64,000 bases of DNA from the NCBI GenBank assembly GCA_026826555.1, contig JAKSZT010038599.1, positions 461,727 to 525,726 on the forward strand. Reading direction: 5' to 3'. The translations under genes were made by a program, and so were the position numbers. Within the stretch, counting starts at the first letter, position 1, and the number at the start of each line of letters is the position of its first letter. Origin of the DNA: Tolypeutes matacus. Lineage: Eukaryota; Chordata; Mammalia; Cingulata; Chlamyphoridae. Below are positions 22,576 through 33,301 of the stretch, one piece after another. Under the pieces are notes generated by a model. The model made no database searches, was not told where the DNA came from, and was given only the letters and a program-made list of their open reading frames with translations.

Positions 22576-24220
22576 TAATTGGCTTCCTTTGTTACTCAGC
22601 AGTAAGATGTATTATTGAATTTTATTTTTGCTGGATTCATATAAAGAAGTGAACTAAATGAATACATAATGATTATTCAGGCCTAAGTAAAGTCTTTTCC
22701 TGATTTATCAGTTATATTAGGATGAAAGAATAATTTCTCTTTTATGTTCTGTTCTTTTTCTACTCAACTAGGGAGGACAAAGCCATCAAACAGTTAAGAC
22801 GACCACTCTACCCTCCATCCTCTCTATGCCAGAAAATTTTTAGCCATATTGAAATAAGAATTTCAAGGGAAATGGCATTCAATAAATGGAATCTTTCTTT
22901 AGAGTCAGTTTGGGTTGTATCTGGGGATTTGTGTGCTGTTTTTAAATCTTTTTAGTGAAACAAATATATAAAGTTGAATAATATTTTGTTACTGTATAAA
23001 TGAGAATTTTCAATGGCTATATGGCAGGGCTAAACCCCTTGCCCTATATTTTCCCTGGTTAGACCTTGCTTTATTCTTTTTGAAACATAAATAAGGGTGA
23101 AAATTTAACAGAAGAAATAGAGTAATAAACCAGAAAATACTGATAAAATACCTAAAATTTTTTCATTTGTCTCTTAAACTATAAATTTTATTTAGAAATA
23201 TATATTTCTAAACAATGAGAATTGTTTGCTGAGAACTAATTATAATCATCTAGCTAGTTTCTCACTTTCCTTAAATTATGTAGAGCATATTTCTAATTGT
23301 AAAATTAGTGGTTTTGCTGTCTATTCATGGGGTCATGATGTTTAGTTTAAAATTGAGTATTTTTAATTCCATATGTTGAGCACAGCATGTGTGATGTCCC
23401 ATGTTCATAATATAAACCATCTGACACTGGTTTGGATAAATCCAATCCATAGAGATATAGTTTTGGGCTTTTCTTGCATATTTATATTTGGAAACTTATT
23501 TTTTAATTTAAAGTATAAAAATCACCTTCATAGTATTTGTAAACTCCTCCAATTTTATGGCTCAGAATATTCCTAGTTATTTAAGGTGGACTATGTTAAT
23601 TTCTAAATAGTGGACTTGGATAAAGATGGCAGTAGTATTTACTTCATTTAGAGATTTTTCATGAATCTTTCACTGTCTCCTTAAATTGGTTCTCTAGGTA
23701 GCTCCCCATTTTCTACCATAGCAGGGACTATTAATTGGTACCTAGTTCTCATTAAGACATTTAACATTTGCTTGTTATTTATGGTCCTTGGAGACTTTCT
23801 TAATCATGGCTCCTGAGCACATATGATCTCTCAAATTTGGAAAATTGTACAGATTCCTTTTCCTCCCACTTTTTTCCCCCAGCCTGCATCCAATAGATTT
23901 TTTAAAGTGTGTATTGATGTTCCTTCTCCAAATCATAATATTTTAGAGTTAGGACCATAGAGTATCACATAAATGTTGGAGAGATTGGAGTGTCTGACTG
24001 ACTTAACCAAGCTTATGTATTGTTTGTTGAAAAATCAGAACATGAATCTTAGTGTTTTTATTATTTCCACAATATTCTCTTACCTCTCTCTCAGTCAGTT
24101 AATACATCAGTCACTTCTGCTCAAATAGATGGAAGGCTTCTCAGCACTGGATAAACTCTGATTGCATTTGATAATTTAGGGTCAATTGATTCCATACTTG
24201 CTCATTTGCTTCTTGGTTTA
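22576..24220. other. Unique AT-rich DNA, no gene seen
   Basis: No repeat or exon is recognised. A 67-codon ORF at 23373-23576 is Phe/Ile/Leu-rich, as expected in AT-rich DNA. A 22-bp perfect palindrome lies at 23191-23212. Confidence 0.45.
23191..23212. repeat. Perfect 22-bp AT-rich palindrome
   Basis: TTTAGAAATAT is followed directly by its reverse complement ATATTTCTAAA with no spacer. It could extrude as a cruciform. No element is recognised. Confidence 0.85.
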
Positions 24221-24341
24221 AGAAAAGTATATTCCTTTATTTATTTTTTTAAGGAGGTACCAGGGACTAACCTGGGATCTTGTACATGTGAAGCAGGTGC
24301 TCAAACACTGAGCTACACCCACTCTACAGAAAGGTATATTC
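24221..24341 (-). mobile_element. DAS-type tRNA-derived SINE (older copy)
   Basis: The body (24235-24327) is flanked by direct repeats AGAAAAGTATATTC (24221-24234) and AGAAAGGTATATTC (24328-24341), one mismatch. On the minus strand it begins GTAGAGTGGGTGTAGCTCAG, with an A-box-like TAGCTCAGTGT and a damaged B box (GGTTAGTCCC instead of GGTTCAATCCC), and ends in an A-rich tail with AATAAATAAA. This is the dog/armadillo-style tRNA-SINE layout and matches the armadillo DAS family as I know it. The mutated B box suggests it can no longer be transcribed by RNA polymerase III. Confidence 0.85.
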
Positions 24342-25088
24342 TTGATCAAATTCCTTATGTATCTTCTATACATAGGCACCATTTATTCGTTCTGGAAAGA
24401 TTTATTAAGTTATGTTGGCCTGGAGGTGACCAGATATTAGGCTGTTGATTTCAACAGGACCTGTGAAAATTCTCTTCTTTCATGTGAGTTAGGGTGAAAG
24501 TTAGTTTCACTAGGTTTAACTAGTGTGCTAACAGTTACATAAGTAGTTTCTGATGGTCTATTGGTCTCCAGAGAGCATTTGTTACCTCTAACCAAGTATG
24601 TCTTTAACATTCCTAAGTGACTGATGGTGTTCCCATGATGGCTGTGAAGAATTAGTCAGTCCCATGAAATATAAATCAGCAAGCTCCCTCCACTGCATCC
24701 CTGGTCACGCACACATTTACCAGCCAAAGAAGGTAATGGGTTGCAATATTCATTAATATCAACCTGTAATGTTAATTTTATAGAAAAGCAAATCAGAATG
24801 GAAATTATTTATAGGCAAATTTGCAGTAAACATATGCTGAGTATGTGTTATATATTAAATGTATATTTATTTTGGGCTTAACATACATAGGCTGTGAGAA
24901 GTTAAAACAACTGTTCTTCTTATTACCTTTATATATTTAAGATCAAAAAATGTTTTAAGTAAAGATTTTTGTAGATGATAATACTGTAGATACATTCATT
25001 ATACTTAATGAATTCAGGAGGCTACTTCATTCGAATAGCATGCAGTTGTATTATAATATTGCACTCAAATTTGCAGGTACATTTGTTA

Positions 25089-25108
25089 AAAGCATTTAAA
25101 AATGCTTT
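25089..25108. repeat. 20-bp near-perfect palindrome
   Basis: AAAGCATTT (25089-25097) and AAATGCTTT (25100-25108) are exact reverse complements around AA. It stands alone in unique DNA. Confidence 0.85.
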
Positions 25109-25346
25109 AGGCCCCAGAGAACAGATATTTACTTCAGGCACATAAGGTTGAGGAATGAGTCACTGCCTATAAAATATATTTTGCAGTATATTCTACAGCA
25201 TCTCAACAGGTTAATGCTGTCTTAGTTTCAATTTTTCCTCCATTTTCAGTTTATCCTTAGCAATGAGTGAAGGGCATTGTGAAAATTTTCGTATATGTTT
25301 AGTGAGAATAGTAGTGAATATTAGGTGAAAAAAAAAAGACTGATTT

Positions 25347-25500
25347 AAGATGTATAGACACATCTAAATGGAAAATGTAGTCAAAATTTGCTTTTTTGCA
25401 GGAAGGCTTTCTTATAATAAAGGAACAGAAAAATGAATTATGGTACTATAAATAAATCTACTGACATATCATAAAAAAAAAAAAAAAAGATGTATAGACA
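25347..25500 (+). mobile_element. Poly(A) retrocopy of unknown parent, with target duplication
   Basis: A 126-bp insert (25361-25486) ends in a 16-nt poly(A) run and has an AATAAA signal at 25451-25456, about 16 nt before the tail. It is flanked by perfect 14-bp direct repeats AAGATGTATAGACA (25347-25360, 25487-25500). The junction TTT/AAGA suits L1 endonuclease. This is the structure of an mRNA 3' end reverse-transcribed by L1 machinery: a 5'-truncated processed pseudogene or retroposed 3' UTR. It matches no SINE or L1 sequence that I know. There is no ORF of note; being only the 3' end, it would carry little or no protein code. Confidence 0.75.
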
Positions 25501-25517
25501 AAGTTAGCCTAGGCCAT

Positions 25518-25963
25518 TTTTATGGACTGGATTGTGTCCCCCAAAAGATGTGTTCAAGTCCTAACCCTTAGTCATGTGAGTGTGAATTTATTTATAAACA
25601 AGATTTTTGAAGATATTGTTAGTTAAGATGAGGCCAAACTTGATTAGGGTAGGCCCTTAATTGAATATTACTGGTGTCTTATCAGCAAAGGCAGTTTGGG
25701 CTCACAGTGAAAGAGAGAAAGAGACACAAGGAGAGATGACCATGTGACAGAGGCAGAGGCAGAGACAGAGTTGGGCCACAGGCCAAGGAACCTCGTAGCT
25801 TGCTGTCCAATGCCAGAATCCTGCAGCCTTCATAGGAAGTGATGATCTCCCAACATTTTGATATAGACATTTAGTCTCCAGAACTGTGAGGCAATAAATT
25901 TCTGTTGTTTAAAGCCCACTAGTCTATGGCACTTTGTTATGGCAATCCTAGAAAACTAAGGCA
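25518..25963 (+). mobile_element. Solo LTR, MLT1/MaLR type
   Basis: Near-complete sense-strand MaLR LTR. It starts TTTTATGGACTGGATTGTGT (consensus TGTTATGGATTGAATTGTGT), continues GTCCTAACCCTTAGTCATGT and AAGATGAGGCCAAACTTGAT, and ends TCTCCAGAACTGTGAGGCAA with an AATAAA, then AACTAAGGCA. GCCAT (25513-25517) and GTCAT (25964-25968) are a plausible 5-bp target duplication with one mismatch. MaLR LTRs carry no genes. A 62-codon minus-strand ORF in it is not a gene. Confidence 0.85.
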
Positions 25964-27449
25964 GTCATGTCATTTTGGGAGAGTGACAGGAACAAAGGGG
26001 AAAAAAAAAAAAAAAAAAAAAGGCTAGGGCTGAGCAGAAGTTGGAGCAATGTGTGGAAGATAAATGTGCCTGTGAGGGAGGACAAGAGCTCCATATCTGT
26101 TGTCAAAAGCAGAAAATAATTAGGGAAGATACGTGAAAAATGTCAGGAAGCGGTACGCCTTATGAAAAGGAAATTACTCTGGCAACATCCTTGTATATTG
26201 ATTAGTGAGAGATGAGGAGCAAGAAAAGGAAGTTGTAGCTCTCAAAGAAAGATATGCCTAAGTCAGTGATGCTTGTTCTTGATAGAAATAAAATAAATAA
26301 CATAAGATAAAATAAAAAAAGGCTTGACATAAAAGTAAAACTAGGCAATAAGCCATTGACATAGGCAGATCAGCTGTCTCTCACATAATTTAAATCTCTG
26401 ATGTCAGTGCTTAGGAATATTGCTCTAAACTCTACCTTATTATCTTTTTTCTAATCTATTTTTCCTAAAATTTCCTTTTTCTTATTTTTAAGCTGGCATT
26501 TTTTAAAGTTCAAGTAAAGATAGCTCTAGGCAAAAATTTTCTGTTCTTAGATAATTTACATTGGAATCAATAGATGGAGATGGAGGAGTGTCACTGCTAA
26601 TAATAGTTGGATATAGAATTTTGGTTGGTTCTATAGGTACAAGTTTGGGAGACTATTACCTCTTTTTTATTAATGAGGGACTCTAAAATTCTGTGGTGCA
26701 TTAATTTTTTTTTTACTGATAGCAAAAATAACTAGATATGAAAAAAAAGTTGGGGGGGGGTGACTTATAGGTATGCTTGTGTCAGAATAAAAGAGTGTGA
26801 TGCCAAAAGCCAACACTATACGAATTCAATCGTTAGGATTCTCTCTCTCCTCTTGTACTCTTCCTTCTTCCCCTTCTTCCCCCTCTCCTTTCCCTTCTTT
26901 CCTTCAAAATATGACTTGAAACATTAATCTGAACTTGATTCCTAGTCAGAAAAGCACATGGAATAATCATTTTCCAGGATGAACATAAATGAATCTGCAT
27001 TAGGAGGAAAATTTATAAGATGATTTAAAATTTTAGAACTGTGATCACATGAGTCACACTAGTGTGTTTTTGTAAGCTTTCTCTCCCAAATCCTGCATTC
27101 TTAGGATTTAATTGACTATAACCTTGAGAGTTTATAATTTGGCCCTTTTTGTTCATATCTGCTGGTACTAAACTTAATTGTGATATTATGGACACATGCT
27201 TCTTTCCTCTAATTCTCATTTGCATTATGCTTCCTGGCAGGCACCCTGGCCACTGAACAGTAAAGCAATTGTTGCCATGATGATACGCAATACTGAGCAG
27301 GTTATGTCCTGGTTAATTTTACATATTCATAGCTCTGGCACCTGCAGATACTGACATCCTATTGATGTAGGTTTTCAGTAAGATAAAGTGAAATTAGAAA
27401 TTCTGAAAAAACACAGAAGCAACCCTTTATCCTTGCTTTTCTCTTTAAA
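25964..27449. other. Unique DNA, with a poly(A) run and pyrimidine tract
   Basis: A run of about 21 A lies at 26000-26021, perhaps the tail of an unrecognised retroposon. A CT-rich tract (CTCTCTCTCCTCTTG, then CCTTCTTCCCCCTCTCC) spans about 26839-26904. No gene is seen; the ORF at 27025-27225 (minus) is unremarkable. Confidence 0.45.
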
Positions 27450-27640
27450 GTCTGTTTTGGCTTGACTTGTGCCCTTCCCCTCCCAAAGACATGTTCAGTC
27501 CCAACCCATAGTCCTGTGAATGTGAGCTTATTTGGAAATAGGGTCTTTGAAGATGTTCTTAGGTAAGATGAGGCCAAACTGGATTAAGGTGAGCCTTTAA
27601 TCCAATATGTCTGGTGTCCTTATAAGAAGGGGAGAAGAAT
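27450..27640 (+). mobile_element. MLT1/MaLR LTR fragment, 5' half
   Basis: CCAAAGACATGTTCAGTCCC, ATAGTCCTGTGAATGTGAGC, TATTTGGAAATAGGGTCTTT and ATGTCTGGTGTCCTTATAAG are diagnostic of the 5' half of MLT1-type LTRs. The 3' half is missing after about 27640. Confidence 0.8.
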
Positions 27641-28339
27641 CCCATTCTTAACTAACATGAGATGGACTTGTGGGATATTTAAAGGGATGCCCTTCAGGTA
27701 TTTTACAATTGAGGATGAATTACAATTTCTTGGCAAACAAAATATGTAGTAATAGTTGAAGGAAACCAAGAGGTTTAACTAACTAAGGTAAGATATTCAG
27801 CTAAAAAAACGTAGTATATGTTGTGTTCCCTAATGGTCTCTAATATGTAAATTATCACCATTGTACAGAAAAGCAAAACTACATAAGGAAAATAAAAACT
27901 CAGCTTTTAAGTTCTCTGTAGAAATTTTTTATTGCGAAGGACTTTTCATAGAGACAGTTTAATAAAAATAGTCTAAATTACGAAATCTTCATGTACAATG
28001 TTAAAGTAATAAGTAGAAAATGTATAACCTATGGGACATAGAGGCATCATTTTCATGATTCAACCAAAAGGGTGAACTCAGTATTCGAATAGCTCAATAT
28101 AAACGTCTCTGCAGTGAATTTCTAATAAAGTTCTGCTTTGTGTCATTTGAAGCAAACAAAACAAAACAAAACAAAGAAACCAACATATAGACAGTAGATT
28201 TCTGTCTCCTAACATCTGTCTTCCTTGACAGTTTATTTCGGTTATTTTTTTCTTACTGTAACAATTATTTCTTGAAGTTACCTGAACACTCTTTTCTTTT
28301 TTTAAAACTGATTCTTAGTACATTTTCCCACTAATTTGT
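27641..28339. other. Unique DNA, no gene seen
   Basis: A short (AAAAC)n run lies at about 28153-28180. Nothing else is identified. Confidence 0.45.
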
Positions 28340-29480
28340 CTTATTCCTTTTTAAAATAATCTTTTCTTGATTTTTAAAGGAGCTTTAGACTACATACATG
28401 TTATATAGAAAATATAGGGGATTCCAATATACCCCATCCCCTCCTTCTCCCATGTTTTCCCCCATTAACATCTTTCATTAGTGTGTTATATTTGTTGAAA
28501 CTGATGAACACATATTGAAGCATTGCTACTAACCATGGTCAATAGTTTACATTATGTTTTATACACTTGGCACCACACAATTTTATAAGTTTTGACAAAA
28601 TATATAATGGCTGGTATCTGTCATTGTATTATCAGGCAGAACGATTCCAATGTCTCAAAAATGCCCCATGTTACACCAATTCTTCTCTCTCCCTCTCCTC
28701 AGAACCTCTGGTAACCACTGTCTTTTTATCAATATTACAATTTCTTCCATTACTAGAATAATATTAAGTCTACTTTAGTCCAGGTTTGCATTTCCCCCTT
28801 ACGTTTGTTCATTCCTCTATCTTGAGGATTTTGGTATTGTGATGCCCACTCTGCTTCCAAATGAGAGGGGGCTTAGATCCCATGGGGCAGATTCTTGGAT
28901 GCAGGAATCCGTCCTGCATAGTCTTGTGGGGGAAGGGGGGTCTGTCTAGCAGAGCCCGCAACGGTGCACTGATCACGGAGGTTGAGGGATGTCGGGGAGA
29001 ACAGCTGAAGAAACTATCCTCTCGAGCTGATCCCCAGCACGTTTTTTTATTCAGGATTTTTTCACAGTCAAGCTAAGGGTGAATGTGCAAGGGAGCAGGC
29101 AGGAATCCTCCAGGTGAGGAGTGTAAATAATCTCATAAGAATTCCAGGCTGATAATGGGGAAGCAGGATTACCGAAACATTTAGTGAAATACTTAGGAGA
29201 TAAGGTGGGAGATAAGAGAGGTAAGATTAGCTGGAAAGTTTCTGCTTAGATGTAAAGATCAGAGGGTTCCCACAGATGGAACTGTCTTGCTTGCAGTTGT
29301 AGATACTGTCTTCTTCTTGGGTTGGGCGTTGTCCAACATCATCCTTTTGTTAGTTGTTCTGGGTGAGTCTGATGAACTGGAGAGTACATGTTGACTGTAA
29401 CCCCGCTGGGCTCAACCGCATATGAACAGCCAGAAGATTTAAATCTCTGGGACATAAATTTAATGAGTATCTAAAGACTC
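28340..29480 (-). mobile_element. L1 3' UTR, xenarthran type, long copy split by an LTR
   Basis: This is the longest copy of the repeated L1-type 3' region. Its antisense text starts near TTGATTTTTAAAGGAGCTTT, then TATAGGGGATTCCAATATAC, TAGTGTGTTATATTTGTTGA, ACTAACCATGGTCAATAGTT and CAGAACCTCTGGTAACCACT. After the LTR insert (28893-29272) it continues with ACTGTCTTGCTTGCAGTTGT, TGGGTGAGTCTGATGAACTG and AGAAGATTTAAATCTCTGGG. The same order is what I recall for armadillo L1 3' ends. The 5' boundary near 29480 is approximate. A G4 motif on the minus strand lies at 28432-28463. The ORF at 28567-28761 is not a gene. Confidence 0.65.
28893..29272 (-). mobile_element. Putative solo LTR inside the L1 3' UTR
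   Basis: This 380-bp block interrupts the L1 3' UTR and is bounded by CAGAT on both sides (28888-28892 and 29273-29277), consistent with a 5-bp target duplication. On the minus strand it starts TGGGAACCCTCTGATC, as retroviral LTRs start with TG, and has an AATAAA at about 29046-29051. That leaves about 155 bp after the signal, as in an R-U5 region. The expected terminal CA is not intact (it ends AAGA). GC content is higher than in its surroundings. It has no coding content. The family is unknown to me; a class I or class II ERV LTR is an inference. Confidence 0.5.
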
Positions 29481-30832
29481 TTAAGCCAACTGACTCCTTG
29501 TTTGGCTAAGATCAAGCCAATAGTTTCTTATTTGGATAACAAAGAATAACAGGAAGCAACAAAGAGTAAGAGAGAGTGACAAATAGAGTAGGGAGGAGTG
29601 AATTAGAGTAAAGCAAGCACAGAAGATAGGAAATTGAATTTATTGGCACACTTAACTGAAAATCTAGAGGCAGAGTATTGCAACACCTATGGCTGATCTG
29701 ATTTGGTTGCTTCATTGTTCAGCTTGCTGCCCTCTGCATTGCTCTTATTGTTCCTTTTCCATGCTTTTCTCTGTAAACTGGGTTTATACCTTCTCAACTA
29801 TAAGACCACCAGATTCACTCTGATTGAACCAACTCAGGTCACATCCATTTCCTCAGTCACTATGAGCAGGCTGGAGAATGTACTAATTGGATATTTTTTC
29901 AGACTTGAGCAAAAACTGTGGCAAGATATATGGGAAAAATGATTGGCCAGGCCTAAGTCCTGTTACCAATAATTAATGATGGTATTAATGATGAATGCTG
30001 GGCAGGCAAAAACAACAATTACTGACATACTGAATCACATGTTTTAATACAAATATGGATATTCACAGCAACCAGATATCATTGAGGAATTTGTGTTAGC
30101 TCTGGCACAAATAAGGAGGTAATTTTGCTGAGTTCTACCTGTGTCCTCTACCACCACTTCTAGCTTTGTGACTGCAGTTAGGTCTCTTAACAGCTTTGGA
30201 ATGCACTGTTTGTGTGCTTAAAGGAACCCTTTCATTTAGGAAATTACTTTGCCTAGAAAATTGAAAAGTGCTTTCAATAAGTTACACCATCTGCTGCTCT
30301 CATATTAAGCTAAAACTGGTCAGAATTGAATCTTCATTTATGCAACTTGTAGGTTTCACCTTCATATTTTTTTAGTAGTGTTGTTTGAAACTAACCCTTC
30401 AGAAATAGTCCTGAAATTGAGGAGATTGGGTTTTTGTGCATTTTCCTGAATCTCAGTCTAATGGAGCTGAGATGTAAATGTGGGTCATGTGTAAAGTAAC
30501 AGATACAAAGCTTTTTTTGTGCTGAAAAATATAATTGGGCAAAAAGCAAAGGGGCAGCCTTTAAGGCCACCGAAATAGAACATAAGTCTTATTCTGGACA
30601 CTACAATTTGGGGTCAGAAATGCTGAGAATGCTTGATATCTACTGCTCTAGGTGATGTTTCTTTGCACCAGTTAATAAAATAAATAAAATATGCACTTAG
30701 TGTATAAACCGTCTCTGAGCTTAAGTTGTATGGGAAAATAAATCTTTCATTGTGCCTTACTCACTGAAGAGCTAAAAGCAGATAAAAATAAGGAAAACCT
30801 TTGCATATGGAAGCCACTCACTTGGCAATAGC
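29481..30832. other. Unidentified DNA, no gene seen
   Basis: The first 200 bp may be an upstream continuation of the L1 copy, but I cannot confirm this. ORFs at 29512-29715 (minus) and 29703-29942 (plus) overlap at their ends and lack recognisable motifs. Confidence 0.35.
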
Positions 30833-30896
30833 TGCAATGACTGGGGATTGAACCCATGCCAGAGGTAAGTAGGCAATGCAGCTTAGCTAGCATTGC
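30833..30896 (-). repeat. tRNA-like sequence (relic tRNA pseudogene or SINE head)
   Basis: On the minus strand a perfect A box (TAGCTAAGCTG) is followed by GGTTCAATCCC, close to the B-box consensus. The T arm ATGGG-TTCAATC-CCCAG has four pairs. The ends GCAATG and CATTGC pair over 6 bp like an acceptor stem. At 64 nt it is shorter than a tRNA and the anticodon arm is not recognisable. It is best read as a tRNA-derived SINE head or tRNA pseudogene, not a functional tRNA gene. Confidence 0.5.
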
Positions 30897-31136
30897 AAAA
30901 TTGTAAATATCTTCATATACTGTGGATACATTACCCATTTCTCATGCTCTTCATATTTGCTGTTTTATCAACTGTGACTCTTATTGTCCACACACCTAAC
31001 CAGGTGATAAGAATATCTAAAACTCCCAAGAAGTTGAGATTTCTCTATTAGTGTGATGCATGGTTTGCCTGATCTGACACTTTGTCACTGTTTTCATCAG
31101 CATTTGTTTCCATCTCTTAAACAAACATGCACACAT

Positions 31137-31206
31137 ATTCCCTCTCCCTCTCTCTTTCTCTCTCTCTCTTCCCCCCTCCCTCCCTCTGTCTCTCTCTCTC
31201 TCTCAC
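31137..31206 (+). repeat. Polypyrimidine CT microsatellite
   Basis: About 65 bases of nearly pure C and T (CTCTCTTTCTCTCTCTCTC, then CCCCCCTCCCTCCCTC, then TCTCTCTCTCTCTC). Mirror-like polypyrimidine tracts of this kind can form triplex DNA and are length-variable. Confidence 0.9.
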
Positions 31207-31939
31207 CTTTCCCTTGACTGTTTCTCTAATTCATTGCACTGACTTTTGCCTAAATGGCTTAGAGCCCCACAGAGGTAATTAGAGAAAAGGAATTGTTATC
31301 CTCTCTTTTATAGAGGAAAAACCCAAGGAACATAAAATTTAATTGATGTATCAACCCACACTGCTTGTTAGTGATGATAGTATAACCATCACCAAGCAGT
31401 ATTAACTGAGTCAAAGTCTCCCAGTCCTTCCTGAGAATGTCAGACAGAACAGAAATCTGCACACTACTCTATTTATATGTATGTATGTGGCGTGTGTATA
31501 TGTGTATGATGTCAATGTGTATGAATATACACACACACACCTGTATTTGATTTTTCTTTTGTTTTCCTTTAAAAACTTTCAGAATATGTGTAGGTTGCAA
31601 CCAGTTATTGGATCATCTAATCAGTGGTTGGTACATTGATAAATATTTGACTGAGTGTCACACTCACACCCACATGTGGGATATGGCATGATGCTGTGTG
31701 TTTCTAACCTTTTTGACTCCTCCAGACATTAGAAATACAATTTTCAAGGCAACCCAGTAGACACATGGATTCATACACACATGTTGCTGTAACAGTTTCA
31801 TAAGAAAGTATTACTTTTACTTCATGTGATGCACTCTAATGTTTCCTTTTTTTGCCTTTTCTTTACTATATTCTTTTTTTTCAAATCCTGGTTGCAACCC
31901 ACTCTCTACCTTGTTGCTACCTGTAGCATGAAAACCACT
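31207..31939. other. Unique DNA with a TG/CA-rich patch
   Basis: A degenerate (TATG)n(TG)n...(CA)n patch lies at about 31479-31545. No gene is seen; the ORF at 31259-31462 (minus) has no known motif. Confidence 0.4.
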
Positions 31940-32125
31940 GGTGTAGTGGCAAAGTAAGAGCTATGATGACAGAGCGACAGGATTTCAAATCCTCCTGTTT
32001 TTATGACATTTACTGATTGTATGACTTTGAACACATCAGGACTCAGTTTTCCTGACTGTAATATGAACATATGAGTGCTTTTCTTGTAGGGTTGAAGCCA
32101 TTGTGAGAGTAACTGTGATGCCTTA
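31940..32125 (+). repeat. MIR SINE
   Basis: The order AAGTAAGAGCTATGATGACA, GACAGGATTTCAAATCCTCC, TGATTGTATGACTTTGAACA, CAGTTTTCCTGACTGTAATA and TTGTAGGGTTGAAGCCATTG follows MIR. Confidence 0.75.
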
Positions 32126-32317
32126 ATCTTTCTTAAGAAATTGTTTCCTCTCTACCTTCATAACTTTTAATTTGTATGTGAGACAGGAGGAGAAGAACTT
32201 TTCCCCCATTGCTTCATCTTCCACTTATTTGAATAGTACACATTAGATTTGGCAGCTCCATTCATTCAAAACAAATGATAAATAACATTACTTATGCTTT
32301 GGGCACATAGTGATAAT

Positions 32318-32515
32318 GATAATGGCTAATATTTTCGAGCACCTTACTATGAGCAAGTGCACACAATTTCTGTGAAACTTCCATATCCCTGTGAGGCAGA
32401 TGCTATCAACAGTCCCATTTTACAGATGGAAGAAGCATGGAGGACCTTGCCCAAGGTCATTGAGCCAGGATCCAGCCCAAGCAAGCTGACTCCAGACCAG
32501 GTTTCTCCTTTGATT
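32318..32515 (-). repeat. MIR SINE
   Basis: Antisense MIR blocks are clear: TATCCCTGTGAGGCAGATGC, CCCATTTTACAGATGGAAGA, CCTTGCCCAAGGTCATTGAG, then CAGGATCCAGCCCAAGCAAG. It lies head-to-head with the next MIR. The ORF at 32347-32580 is within these repeats. Confidence 0.8.
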
Positions 32516-32529
32516 CTCACCAATATGTT

Positions 32530-32690
32530 TTGATTAAGAGGCTGTGTAACATAGCAGTTAAAACTAGATTGTGGAGCCAAGTGGCTTCTGTTTGACTCCT
32601 GGCCCTGTCACTAGTGTGGGACATCAGGCAAGTTGCTGAATCCACACTTTATCTTCTGTAGTAATTTGTATTGTGATATATATTTTGGGG
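32530..32690 (+). repeat. MIR SINE, 5' half
   Basis: TGTGTAACATAGCAGTTAAA, TTGTGGAGCCAAGTGGCTTC and TTTGACTCCTGGCCCTGTCA match the tRNA-related head of MIR, followed by a degraded CAGGCAAGTTGCTGAATCC. Confidence 0.75.
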
Positions 32691-33034
32691 TGAATTAAAT
32701 GATTTAATAGTTTCCAGACATTAGAATATAGGAATATTATAAGGGAATATAATAAGAAAGATGCAAATATTCATTTTTAAAATTTTTTCCTCAGTTATTT
32801 CAAGGGAACTTCTGTCTTCTTATGAGAATATTATACTCGTGTGTGAGATTTTTAAGAGCTGTCAATAGTGGCAAGTAAAGAAGTGATATGCTAAGGGTAA
32901 TAACTTTCTTGAAATAGACATTGTTTCTTTCACCTTGAATTCTTAAGTTAGAGGCAACTATTAGCATACATCAAGAGGACTACAAGGAGTAACCATCTAT
33001 ATGTATGAATATGTGCCTGTATCATTATACTGCA

Positions 33035-33110
33035 CACTTCTTCAGTTCCTCTTTATATCGTAAGAATCCAGAACACTAGAATATAGTAAGCAGTCAATAA
33101 ATGATTATTG
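33035..33110 (+). repeat. L2/MIR 3' end remnant
   Basis: ATATAGTAAGCAGTCAATAA followed by ATGATTATTGAGA resembles the shared L2/MIR 3' tail ('ACATAGTAGGCGCTCAATAAATG'). It is short. Confidence 0.45.
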
Positions 33111-33270
33111 AGACGTCTCTAATAGAGTGAACTATCCTGTCAAGTGACAAATACAATTGAGGGCTAGAGTAAAAAGTAGATGCACATTTCATTATTCAGA
33201 GTATATAAGGTTTGCCATAGCACGTCACAAAATACACAGTAACTTGTATTCCCTCTGTGTTCTAGAACAG

Positions 33271-33301
<31 letters not shown>

